Of a stretch of DNA of 21,527 bases, positions 1 through 6,660 are shown piece by piece. The stretch covers positions 1-21,527 of the forward strand of contig CBDTXZ010000037.1 of the NCBI GenBank assembly GCA_965364515.1. The letters are read 5' to 3'. Within the stretch, counting starts at the first letter, position 1, and each line of letters opens with the position of its first letter. This DNA is from JAHEDH01 sp965364515 (lineage in GTDB: Bacteria > Actinomycetota > Acidimicrobiia > Spongiisociales > ZC4RG35). Position numbers and translations under genes: made by a program. The notes beneath the pieces were generated by a model that saw only the letters and a list, made by a program, of their open reading frames with translations, searched no databases and was not told the origin of the DNA.

Positions 1-66
1 GCCGTAGCCGCAGCAACCATCCTGATCGGCGTCTCCAGTGAGACAGCACACCGTGCTCCCGGCTGA
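1..66 (+). CDS. C-terminal end of an unidentified, possibly membrane, protein (partial)
   Basis: Frame 1 is open from the window edge to a TGA at 64-66 and reads AVAAATILIGVSSETAHRAPG. A short hydrophobic stretch followed by a polar, basic tail resembles the last transmembrane helix and cytoplasmic tail of a transporter. Only 21 residues are visible, so neither the family nor the reality of the gene can be established. Confidence 0.35.
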   Translation, partial: AVAAATILIGVSSETAHRAPG

Positions 67-346
67 ACCGCACCCTGGTGACGCCACGGTCACGTGCCCT
101 TCTCCGACCTGTCGCCAACGCGCCACGTCACTCGGGTGAAACGGGCGTCGAGGTCGATGTACAGTCCGAGACGAGTCGTCTTGGGCGGCTGGACGAGTCT
201 CGATGACTCCCCCATGCCGGGAAACCGGTTCTCAGCACCGGTGGGAATCGACCTCGTCTGAACCATTGTCGAGTCGCAGCGGGAAGGTGTCCGACCGCCT
301 CGGCTCCGGCCCAGAGCAACTCGGGCACGAGTGAGGAAGGTCAGTC
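67..346. other. Intergenic leader upstream of the aldolase-family gene
   Basis: I find no convincing gene in these 280 bases. A TACAGT hexamer at 160-165 could be a -10 element. There are small hairpins: GTGAC/GTCAC arms within 72-87, CCGG-GAAA-CCGG at 217-228, and ACCGGT/ACCGGT arms at 224-229 and 237-242. The last two share bases and cannot form together. No known riboswitch consensus was recognised. The region ends in a good Shine-Dalgarno sequence for the next gene. Confidence 0.4.
333..340 (+). promoter_or_regulatory. Shine-Dalgarno sequence of the aldolase-family gene
   Basis: GAGGAAGG ends 6 nt before the ATG at 347. This fixes the start and shows that this gene uses leadered initiation, unlike several neighbours. 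Confidence 0.75.
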
Positions 347-1015
347 ATGGATGAAGGTCTGGTAACAGGCGTCGTCGACACTGCGCGCAAAGTCATCGCA
401 AGCGGTGCCATCTCCGCCAATGGTCACGGCAACGTGAGTCTCCGAGGAGCCGAGGGTGATGACATGTACTTCACGACCGCTCCGACCTTGAACGGGTTGG
501 CGCCGGACGGCATCGCCCGGATCGGATTGGACGGAACACTCCTCGAAGGCGATCTCCCGCCCATCCAGGGTGCCGTGGTGTCGATGCACACGGCCCTGTA
601 CGAAGATCATCCCGAAGTCCAGTGTGTGGTCCACACCCACTCGCCCTACGCGACGGCGTTCGCTGTCGCACACCGCGAGATCGGCTGCTGGGTGGAGGCG
701 ATGGCGATGTTCGGCTTTCCCGACGGAGTACCCCTGGCCGAGTACGGTCCCCGTGGATCCGAACAAGCCTTGATCAACATTCGCAAGGCTCTGAGACCCG
801 GGACCCCCGCGGTCTTGCTGGCCAACCACGGCGTATTGGTGTTCCACCGAACGCCGGATCTGGCTGTCTTCGTCGGAGGGATCGTCGAAGAAGCCGCCCA
901 GGCAGCCATCAACGCTCAGTCGCTCGGAGGCCCGACAGAGATCCCGACGGACATGCGGGCGGCTGCGCTTCAGCGTGCCATGGCTTTCGAGAGCGCAGGG
1001 ACAGCAACGGCCTGA
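347..1015 (+). CDS. Class II aldolase/adducin family protein
   Basis: The 222-residue product has the fold signatures of the FucA/AraD (class II aldolase/adducin) family, whose members are zinc-dependent sugar-phosphate aldolases, epimerases or decarboxylases in the cytoplasm. The metal-binding pair lies in VVHTHSPYA (His96, His98) and the third histidine in ANHG (His161). GHGNVSLR near residues 26-33 matches the conserved N-terminal GNVS region. In FucA the catalytic and metal-binding Glu73 sits four residues before a conserved His; here the matching place (before His81) is Val77, in PIQGAVVSMH. Classical retro-aldol chemistry is therefore doubtful, and this may be a variant subfamily with another acid/base residue or activity. 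The start is fixed by GAGGAAGG 6 nt upstream. The gene stands alone and converges on the next one. Family call is firm; substrate unknown. Confidence 0.85.
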   Translation: MDEGLVTGVVDTARKVIASGAISANGHGNVSLRGAEGDDMYFTTAPTLNGLAPDGIARIGLDGTLLEGDLPPIQGAVVSMHTALYEDHPEVQCVVHTHSPYATAFAVAHREIGCWVEAMAMFGFPDGVPLAEYGPRGSEQALINIRKALRPGTPAVLLANHGVLVFHRTPDLAVFVGGIVEEAAQAAINAQSLGGPTEIPTDMRAAALQRAMAFESAGTATA

Positions 1016-1146
1016 CCGGCCCTCTGACAGGCACCCGAGACCCTCGGCGGAGAAGCCCTTTCGCTGACCTTCACGTCACATGCGAATCGCCACACGACCC
1101 GACGACCGATCCGACCGACACTGACTCCACAGCTCTCGAGAGGTAG

Positions 1147-1563
1147 CTACGAAGAGGCGGGTTGTCGTCGCCGAAGCGCCCGCCATGCAGAGAGCACCAG
1201 CAGCACGCCGACCACGATCAGGCCGGCCACGTACATGACCGAGATGGTGCCCTCGCGGTACGGTCCGTCTTCGAGAATCGCCGGCACTTGCGCAATGCCC
1301 GATGCGACCGGCCAGAAGACGCCGATGACGAGATGGGCGATCAGGCCTCTTCGACGGCCCTCTCCGAGCCAATACAGGCCGAGCGCCTGGACGAAGAAGA
1401 CCAGCGCGACGACGAGTGAGAGCGCGGCGGCAGGTACGCCCGCTTCGGCCGGTTCACCGGTCGCGAAGTCCTCCAGAGTATGGGGAATCGCAAAGAAGAG
1501 CAGGAGAAGAGAGAGCGCAACGACAGGACGTCGCGATCGGGGATCCATCTGATCCGGTGCCAT
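1147..1563 (-). CDS. Small four-helix membrane protein, unknown function
   Basis: I do not recognise this 138-residue protein. It has four predicted transmembrane segments at about residues 12-30, 43-66, 73-95 and 106-129, a short N-terminal cytoplasmic end rich in Arg and Pro, and a basic C-terminal tail (RALRRRQ). The first helix ends in IPHTLEDF, where His, Glu and Asp at the membrane edge could be functional. The ATG at 1563 is supported by GGGAGG on the minus strand, ending about 8 nt upstream. It is transcribed alone, convergent with the aldolase gene and divergent from the decarboxylase. Helix pattern and start support a real gene; no function is assigned. Confidence 0.65.
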   Translation of the reverse strand: MAPDQMDPRSRRPVVALSLLLLFFAIPHTLEDFATGEPAEAGVPAAALSLVVALVFFVQALGLYWLGEGRRRGLIAHLVIGVFWPVASGIAQVPAILEDGPYREGTISVMYVAGLIVVGVLLVLSAWRALRRRQPASS

Positions 1564-1583
1564 CCCATCCGCCTCCCGTCTGA

Positions 1584-1618
1584 CCGGTCCCGGAGCCTTC
1601 GAGTCCCGGGCGGACCGG
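1584..1618. repeat. 7-bp inverted repeat in the divergent intergenic region
   Basis: CCGGTCC (1584-1590) and GGACCGG (1612-1618) are perfect complements separated by 21 nt. They lie just upstream of the small membrane-protein gene, within the 225-nt gap to the decarboxylase gene. This could be an operator or a hairpin, but in GC-rich DNA it could also be chance. I see nothing else in this gap except the -10-like element near the decarboxylase start. Confidence 0.25.
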
Positions 1619-1776
1619 ACGCGCGTCGGGTCCCGTGAGTCACGCTACCGCCGCTCGCCGGTCGACGCTCATCCAACGAATGGGAGCCCCGAGCCCTCTT
1701 CGTCGAGAGATCGGCCTCGTGCGCCCTCGAGCCCGACGTCAGGGCTGGCCGACTGTCGATCCTCGCTTGTTCCTCG

Positions 1777-1782
1777 TATCTT
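1777..1782 (+). promoter_or_regulatory. -10 element TATCTT, likely leaderless promoter of the decarboxylase
   Basis: TATCTT fits TAnnnT and ends 6 nt before the ATG at 1789, which would place the transcription start at or next to the start codon. There is no Shine-Dalgarno sequence in the gap. Six other genes in the window have the same arrangement. Confidence 0.55.
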
Positions 1783-1788
1783 CTTCGC

Positions 1789-3261
1789 ATGCAAACCGAC
1801 CCAGCAACGACCCACGACCTCACAGGAGCCGTCGAGAAGGTGCTCGGTGAACTCGAGTCCTTTCTCGAATTCGACGGGCCGGACCCTGCGCGCCAGAGGT
1901 CGAAATGGCTTCCGGCATTGAATCGACCGCTTCCGAGACAGGGCTTGGGGCGCCAAGCCGCCCTCGATCAGCTCGCCGACGTGGTCATCCCCAACGGACT
2001 CCGCGTCGGACACCCCGGCTTCACGGGATGGGTCACGACGATGCCTACCGACGTGGGGGCTGCGGCCGACCTCGCACAGACGGTTTCCGTTCCCCAGCGA
2101 TGGTGGGCTACGCCGGGGAACTTCGTCGATCATCTCGCAGTGCGATGGCTCATCGAACTCCTCGGATTCCCGGACTCCTATGTCGGGACGCTCACCTCCG
2201 GAGGGTCCACAGCCAACCTGATCGGGATAGGGGCCGCACGACAGCACGCGGGTGAGCGCCTCGGGGTCGATCCGTCCCTCGACGGGATCGCAGGTATCGA
2301 GCGGCCGAGGGTCTACGCAAGCGAGACGACACACCACGTCGTCGGGCGAGCGCTCGGCGTGCTCGGCATGGGACGAGCGCACCTCAGAGCGATACCGGTC
2401 GACGCGGGCGGCACGATCGACGTCGCCCGGTTGGAGGAGGCACTGGACCAAGACGCGGCCGAAGGCTCCACCCAGGTGGCCATCGTGGGGTCCGCCGGCG
2501 ACGCCAACATGGGCATGGTGGACCCGCTGCCCGAACTCGCAGCGATCGCACATGAACGCGGTATCTGGTTCCATGTCGACGGCGCCTACGGAGGATTCGG
2601 GCTCCTGGACCCGCGGATCCGCGACCGGTACGGAGATGTAGCGGACTTCGACTCGTTCGCGGTGGATCCTCACAAGTGGCTTGCTGCTCCGGTCGGCACT
2701 GGGGCCGTGTTCGTCAGAGACGAAGACCTGCTGAGTCGCTCATTCACCATCGAGACGGGCTCCTATGACTCGGAACGCTCCGTTGCACGGGGTGAGGGCG
2801 ATCTCGGCTCGCCTTTCGACGAACTCGGATACGGGACTCCCGATTGGGGAATCGAATTCTCGACGCCGGCCCGAGGAGTCGCCGTGTGGGCGATCCTCAA
2901 CGAGATCGGGGCCGAGGGCGTAACGGAACGGGTGATGAGGCACAACGACTGCGCCCGCAGGGTTGCCGACCGAGCACGGGAATCGCAGGAGCTGGAGCTG
3001 CTCGCCGAGCCGGCCCTGTCGATCTGCTGTTTTCGCTATCGCCCGCCAGGGACGGCGCCGGCGGATGTGGACCGTTTCAACGAGCGTCTCCTGCACGAAC
3101 TGCGGGCGAACGGCGACTACGTGACGTCGAGCACCGTGGTGGGAGGGGCTTTTGCGCTCAGGCCGTGTTTCATCAACCCCAGGTCCTCGATCTCTGATGC
3201 CGACGGGCTGGTGGACGCCGTACTCACCATCGGCCGTCGGTTGACGGCACAGACGCACTGA
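1789..3261 (+). CDS. Pyridoxal-phosphate group II amino-acid decarboxylase
   Basis: The 490-residue protein matches group II PLP decarboxylases (aromatic amino acid, glutamate and tyrosine decarboxylase superfamily, fold type I). The cofactor lysine is Lys296 in VDPHKW. Asp264 in HVDGAYGG would pair with the pyridine nitrogen. TSGGSTANL (about 136-144) is the phosphate-binding stretch, and His182 or His183 in ETTHH is the likely ring-stacking residue. Length fits the family. The ATG lacks a Shine-Dalgarno but has TATCTT 6 nt upstream, suggesting leaderless translation. The gene converges on the stress-protein gene with 10 nt between stops. Substrate cannot be read from the sequence: aromatic L-amino acids are the default guess, but many actinobacterial members have unknown substrates. 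A PLP-lyase role cannot be excluded. Confidence 0.85.
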   Translation: MQTDPATTHDLTGAVEKVLGELESFLEFDGPDPARQRSKWLPALNRPLPRQGLGRQAALDQLADVVIPNGLRVGHPGFTGWVTTMPTDVGAAADLAQTVSVPQRWWATPGNFVDHLAVRWLIELLGFPDSYVGTLTSGGSTANLIGIGAARQHAGERLGVDPSLDGIAGIERPRVYASETTHHVVGRALGVLGMGRAHLRAIPVDAGGTIDVARLEEALDQDAAEGSTQVAIVGSAGDANMGMVDPLPELAAIAHERGIWFHVDGAYGGFGLLDPRIRDRYGDVADFDSFAVDPHKWLAAPVGTGAVFVRDEDLLSRSFTIETGSYDSERSVARGEGDLGSPFDELGYGTPDWGIEFSTPARGVAVWAILNEIGAEGVTERVMRHNDCARRVADRARESQELELLAEPALSICCFRYRPPGTAPADVDRFNERLLHELRANGDYVTSSTVVGGAFALRPCFINPRSSISDADGLVDAVLTIGRRLTAQTH

Positions 3262-3271
3262 TCGACGGGTT

Positions 3272-4123
3272 TCAGGGCCGGCGAAAGTCGCTCTGGATAC
3301 GGGCGATCGCAAGGTCGCACGGACTGGCATCCATCAGCGTCGATGGAACGCTTCCCAGCAGCACCATCCGCGTGGCGTTGGCGCCCCGGCTCCCGACCAC
3401 GACCAAATCGGCCGAACGTCTCCTCGCGATCTCACTGATCACCTCTGGCGCCGGACCGGACATCACCGCGACCTTCGCCTCGGGCCACCGATCGGCGAAC
3501 TTCTGTGCCGCCGCCTCCGCTGCCTCGATCCTGCGTTTGCGTGCCAGATCGATCTCTTCGGTGAACATGCCCGCATCGCTCATGAAGGTCTCGAACCGGG
3601 TCGCAAGTGCGAAGACGAGCGTGAACTCACCGTTCGGAGCCAGTCTCATCGCATGATCGACCGCCTGCGCCGAAGCCTCGGACAGATCGATTCCGACGAC
3701 GACTCGCCGGTACCCCTGTCTCGGCTGACGCCGGACGACGACGACATCACATCGCAGCGTCTCTGCGACTCGCCTGGCGATGGCACCGGTGACACCGGTC
3801 TCGTTGCTCGACGAACCAACGACGACCACATCCGCATTGCGTGATGCCCTGCCGATCTCCCAGGACGGCGAGCCCTTCGTGACACGGGCCTCGACTGGCA
3901 CTGCGCTCCGTGCCGCACACCAGTCCGCGACCGACTTGGTCGATTGCTCCTGGTGTTTCGCCAGCAGCCCGGCGATCCCATCGGGCACGAACGACTCGGT
4001 GGCGGCTTCGACGGTGTGCAGCACCGTGACGTCACCGTCGGTCTCTTCCGCCAACAGGCGCGCTCGGTCTGCGACCCGCCGCCCGAGAGGCGTGAGGTCG
4101 ATCGCCGCCAACACACGGGACAA
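3272..4123 (-). CDS. Tandem-domain universal stress protein
   Basis: The 283-residue product contains two UspA domains, about residues 1-132 and 138-280, each starting with a beta-strand that ends in Asp (VLAAIDL and VVVGIDL). These are cytoplasmic ATP-binding proteins linked to dormancy and stress in actinobacteria. Domain 2 has a perfect nucleotide loop, G-2x-G-9x-G-S, at residues 244-258. Domain 1 has a degenerate version beginning GSSSNETG at 103, so only the second domain is confidently ATP-binding. The start is a TTG at 4123, supported by GGAGGAAGGA just upstream (AAGGA ends 7 nt before TTG). A GTG three codons later is the alternative. It follows aat by 46 nt on the same strand and may be the last gene of the P450-aat-usp unit. 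Confidence 0.88.
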   Translation of the reverse strand: MSRVLAAIDLTPLGRRVADRARLLAEETDGDVTVLHTVEAATESFVPDGIAGLLAKHQEQSTKSVADWCAARSAVPVEARVTKGSPSWEIGRASRNADVVVVGSSSNETGVTGAIARRVAETLRCDVVVVRRQPRQGYRRVVVGIDLSEASAQAVDHAMRLAPNGEFTLVFALATRFETFMSDAGMFTEEIDLARKRRIEAAEAAAQKFADRWPEAKVAVMSGPAPEVISEIARRRSADLVVVGSRGANATRMVLLGSVPSTLMDASPCDLAIARIQSDFRRP

Positions 4124-4169
4124 ACCCGATTCCTTCCTCCGCTCGGCGAGAGCCTACCGGTTGAAGCGC

Positions 4170-4838
4170 TCAGCCGTTTCGCAGTCCGGGCGGGATGGGA
4201 GACGCCAACGCCGGGCCCAGGCGGGCGAGATACTCCTCCCGAGGCATCTCGACGGCACCGAGCGATGCGAGATGCTCGGTCTGCCACTGGACATCGATCA
4301 GCGGCTCGTCGGTCTCCGCCATGATCTCGACCAACCGGACGAGCGCCACCTTCGACGCATCGGGAACTCGATGGAACATCGATTCGCCTGCGAACAACCC
4401 GCCGATACTCACTCCGTAGAGCCCGCCGACGAGCCGGGACGACTCCCAGATCTCGATCGAGTGGGCGTGCCCGAGATCATGCAACTTCACATAGGCGGCC
4501 ACGATGTCAGCGGTGATCCATCCGTGGGGTCGAGACGGATCGGCGCAACCAGCCACGACGTCTTCGAACGCCTCGTCGACCGACCACTCGAACCGTCGCA
4601 ACGATCGACGGAGGCTTCTCGTGACCCGCAGCCGGTCGATCGGGAGGACGCCTCGCACCGCGGGAGACCACCAGGCCAGGGGCCCGCCCCCAGGCAGATG
4701 CATCGGGAACAGCCCCCGCCGATAGGCGGCGAGCAGCGTTCCCGGCTCCAGGTCGGCGCCGACGGCCACCACGTCGTCGGGTCCCGCCTCGGTTGGATCG
4801 GGGAACACCCACTGCGTTGGCTCCGGCTCGACTGGCAC
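4170..4838 (-). CDS. aat: Leucyl/phenylalanyl-tRNA--protein transferase
   Basis: Aat moves Leu or Phe from aminoacyl-tRNA onto proteins with N-terminal Arg or Lys, creating N-degrons that ClpS delivers to ClpAP. The 222-residue protein has the family landmarks in order: YRRGLFPM (39-46), WWSP (56-59), HSIEIW (126-131), GGLYGVSIGGLFAGESMF (138-155), ASK (161-163), and the Asp182-Gln184...HLASLGA stretch near residues 182-195. Length is typical. The start is a GTG at 4838, only 3 nt after the P450 stop (TGAAGGGTG on the minus strand), which implies translational coupling; the P450 TGA and AGGG lie directly in front. Coupling an N-end-rule enzyme to a P450 is unusual and probably reflects economy of transcription. 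Confidence 0.93.
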   Translation of the reverse strand: MPVEPEPTQWVFPDPTEAGPDDVVAVGADLEPGTLLAAYRRGLFPMHLPGGGPLAWWSPAVRGVLPIDRLRVTRSLRRSLRRFEWSVDEAFEDVVAGCADPSRPHGWITADIVAAYVKLHDLGHAHSIEIWESSRLVGGLYGVSIGGLFAGESMFHRVPDASKVALVRLVEIMAETDEPLIDVQWQTEHLASLGAVEMPREEYLARLGPALASPIPPGLRNG

Positions 4839-4841
4839 CCT

Positions 4842-6047
4842 TCAGAGGCCGGGGACTCGTCGGACGGGGATCGACGACGCTCCGCGCAGGAAGATCTCTT
4901 TGGTCCAATCGAGCTCGGAACGATCGATCGTCAACTCGAGACGGCCGACGCGGCGAGCAAGCACTTCGAAGGCGATCGTGGCCTCGCGACGAGCAAGCGG
5001 CGCCCCGAGACAGTGATGGATACCCGAACCGAACGCGACGTGACCCCGTGGATTCCGGGCGACATCGAACCGATCAGGCTCCTCGAACACGTTGGGATCG
5101 CGATTCGCCGCCATGAGCACCGCGATCACCATGTCGCCTCGGGACAGCTCGACGTCCCCGATCGTCTGCGGCTCGTAGACCCATCGAAGGGTCGCGGTTT
5201 CCACCGGGCCGTGGAAGCGGAGAACCTCCTCGATCGCCGAAGGGATCAGATCGGGGTTCGCCAGCAGCTTGCCGTACTCCTCCGGATGCGACGCCAGTTC
5301 GACGACACCGTTCCCGATCAGGTTCACCGTGGTCTCGTGGCCTGCAACGAGCAAGAGGAAGACCATCGCCAGGAATTCCTCGTGACTGAGCGAGTCACCG
5401 TCCTCGGACGTGTGCAGGAGATAGCTGGTCAAGTCGTCTGTCGGATCCTGGCGACGCGCAGACGCGAGGTCGTTGAGATAGTTCACGAACTCCATCCCGG
5501 CGAGCATGATCTGCTCCTCGTCCGTCACACCCCTGCCGAGAATCGCCTGGGTCCACGAACGGAATCGATCTTGATCCGCCATGGGCACCCCCAGCATCTC
5601 GGCGATCACCGTGACCGGCAACGGGAGCGCGAACTCAGAGATCAGATCGAAGTCGTCCACCCCGTCGAGCCTGTCGATCAGACTCTCGGCGATCTGAGAG
5701 ATTCGGGGTGCCAGCGCCTCCATCGAGCGGTTCGAGAAGCCGTCCCGAACGAGGCGTCGCAGGCGGGTGTGATCGGGCGGATCGACGAACAGCATGTTCT
5801 TGCCGAGGACGGCAAACGGGCCATCCATCGTGAAGTCGTCGGCAAGGTCGATCAGATGCTTCTCTGGCTCCTTCCCGATCGTGGGACTTCTGAGAGCGGA
5901 CACGACATCCTCGTGCGCCATCACGAATCGAAACGTCCTGCCGGTCTGCGGGCCGACCCCGGACATGATCCGCTCCTGATCACGCCAGTGATTCCAGAAC
6001 CGGTGAGGGTCGGCGCGTTGGGAGGGGTCCCACGGTGAGAACTGCAT
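4842..6047 (-). CDS. Cytochrome P450
   Basis: This 401-residue soluble bacterial P450 is of the type that takes electrons from a ferredoxin and inserts oxygen into an organic substrate. It shows the I-helix oxygen-activation motif AGHETT (235-240), the K-helix ExxR at Glu274-Arg277, and the haem loop FGSGIHHCLGAPLAR with ligand Cys346. DPPDHTRLRRLV (89-100) is the conserved C-helix region. There is no membrane anchor. No ferredoxin or ferredoxin reductase gene lies nearby, so redox partners must be elsewhere. The start ATG at 6047 has TATCGT 6 nt upstream and no Shine-Dalgarno. It is first in a minus-strand unit with aat (3-nt gap) and possibly usp, and divergent from xpt. Substrate and CYP family cannot be assigned by eye. 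Confidence 0.95.
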   Translation of the reverse strand: MQFSPWDPSQRADPHRFWNHWRDQERIMSGVGPQTGRTFRFVMAHEDVVSALRSPTIGKEPEKHLIDLADDFTMDGPFAVLGKNMLFVDPPDHTRLRRLVRDGFSNRSMEALAPRISQIAESLIDRLDGVDDFDLISEFALPLPVTVIAEMLGVPMADQDRFRSWTQAILGRGVTDEEQIMLAGMEFVNYLNDLASARRQDPTDDLTSYLLHTSEDGDSLSHEEFLAMVFLLLVAGHETTVNLIGNGVVELASHPEEYGKLLANPDLIPSAIEEVLRFHGPVETATLRWVYEPQTIGDVELSRGDMVIAVLMAANRDPNVFEEPDRFDVARNPRGHVAFGSGIHHCLGAPLARREATIAFEVLARRVGRLELTIDRSELDWTKEIFLRGASSIPVRRVPGL

Positions 6048-6053
6048 GCAGCA

Positions 6054-6059
6054 ACGATA
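6054..6059 (-). promoter_or_regulatory. -10 element TATCGT, likely leaderless promoter of the P450 gene
   Basis: On the minus strand TATCGT ends 6 nt before the ATG (6047) and no Shine-Dalgarno is present. It shares the 55-nt divergent gap with the xpt promoter candidate. Confidence 0.55.
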
Positions 6060-6088
6060 CCGACGGGCTCGGGTTGTCCAGATGGGCG

Positions 6089-6094
6089 TATGCT
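6089..6094 (+). promoter_or_regulatory. -10 element TATGCT, likely leaderless promoter of xpt
   Basis: TATGCT ends 8 nt before the ATG at 6103. The gap GGCAGTCG holds no Shine-Dalgarno. This supports 6103 over the longer in-frame start at 6046, which would overlap the divergent P450 start codon. Confidence 0.5.
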
Positions 6095-6102
6095 GGCAGT
6101 CG

Positions 6103-6660
6103 ATGAGTCAGGAATTCCGCGACGCCGTCCGAGAGCGCAGCCACATGAAGGATGGGCTCGTGATCGTCGACACCTTCGTCAACCACAAGGTCGATCCTGT
6201 GCTGATGCGATCGTGCGGCGAATGGCTCGCGCGGGAACTCGGGCAGGCGGACATCGTGGTCACGTCCGAGGCATCCGGGATCGCTCCCGCGCTTGCGGCC
6301 GCCACCGCCCTCGGCGTGCCGATGGTGTTCGCCAAGAAGCGCCCCAAGCCGTCGGACGGCTCGATCGCCAGACAGGTGATCTCCCCGACCAAGGGCGACC
6401 GGTCGTGGCTCGAGATCAAGCCGCACGTCCTCGACGGCATCCACACGGCTGTGGTCGTCGATGACTTCCTCTCCGCGGGGCGGACGGCACTGACACTCTC
6501 GGAGCTGCTCGGCGAGGTGGGCGTTCAGATCCTCGGTCTCGGCTTCGCGATCGAAAAGACCTGGACGGGCGGCCGCGAGCTGCTCGAAGACCACGGGTTC
6601 CGCGTCGTGTCGGCCGTGGTCGTCGACCTGGATGAATCGGGTACGCCGGTCGTCGTATGA
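6103..6660 (+). CDS. xpt: Xanthine phosphoribosyltransferase-like protein
   Basis: The 185-residue product resembles Bacillus-type Xpt, which joins xanthine (or a related purine) to PRPP in purine salvage. The N-terminal LVIVDTFVNHKVDPVLM aligns well with the VDSFLNHQIDPLLM region I recall for B. subtilis Xpt. The PRPP loop is VVVDDFLSAGRTAL (117-130), EASGI (56-60) is the second phosphate/PRPP loop, and VFAKKRPKPSDG (75-86) is the flexible lid. Start MSQEF at 6103 is chosen because it matches the family N-terminus and follows a TATGCT element; the upstream extension is not protein-like. No guanine riboswitch fits the short 55-nt gap. Its stop overlaps the next start as ATGA. Other PRT specificities, such as adenine or general purine, are possible. 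Confidence 0.85.
   Translation: MSQEFRDAVRERSHMKDGLVIVDTFVNHKVDPVLMRSCGEWLARELGQADIVVTSEASGIAPALAAATALGVPMVFAKKRPKPSDGSIARQVISPTKGDRSWLEIKPHVLDGIHTAVVVDDFLSAGRTALTLSELLGEVGVQILGLGFAIEKTWTGGRELLEDHGFRVVSAVVVDLDESGTPVVV

Noticed and set aside
1669..2673. A 334-codon minus-strand open frame opposite the decarboxylase
   Set aside because: Antisense shadow of a gene with intact PLP motifs; the sequence is low in hydrophobic core and has no family features.
3780..6038. A very long plus-strand open frame (about 750 codons) opposite the stress protein, aat and P450
   Set aside because: It runs antisense to three well-recognised genes, has a composition rich in Arg, Asp and His with no domain, and is the usual effect of high-GC third positions.
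6048..6102. Guanine/xanthine riboswitch before xpt
   Set aside because: Only 55 nt lie between the divergent start codons and no purine aptamer consensus is visible; a leaderless start fits better.
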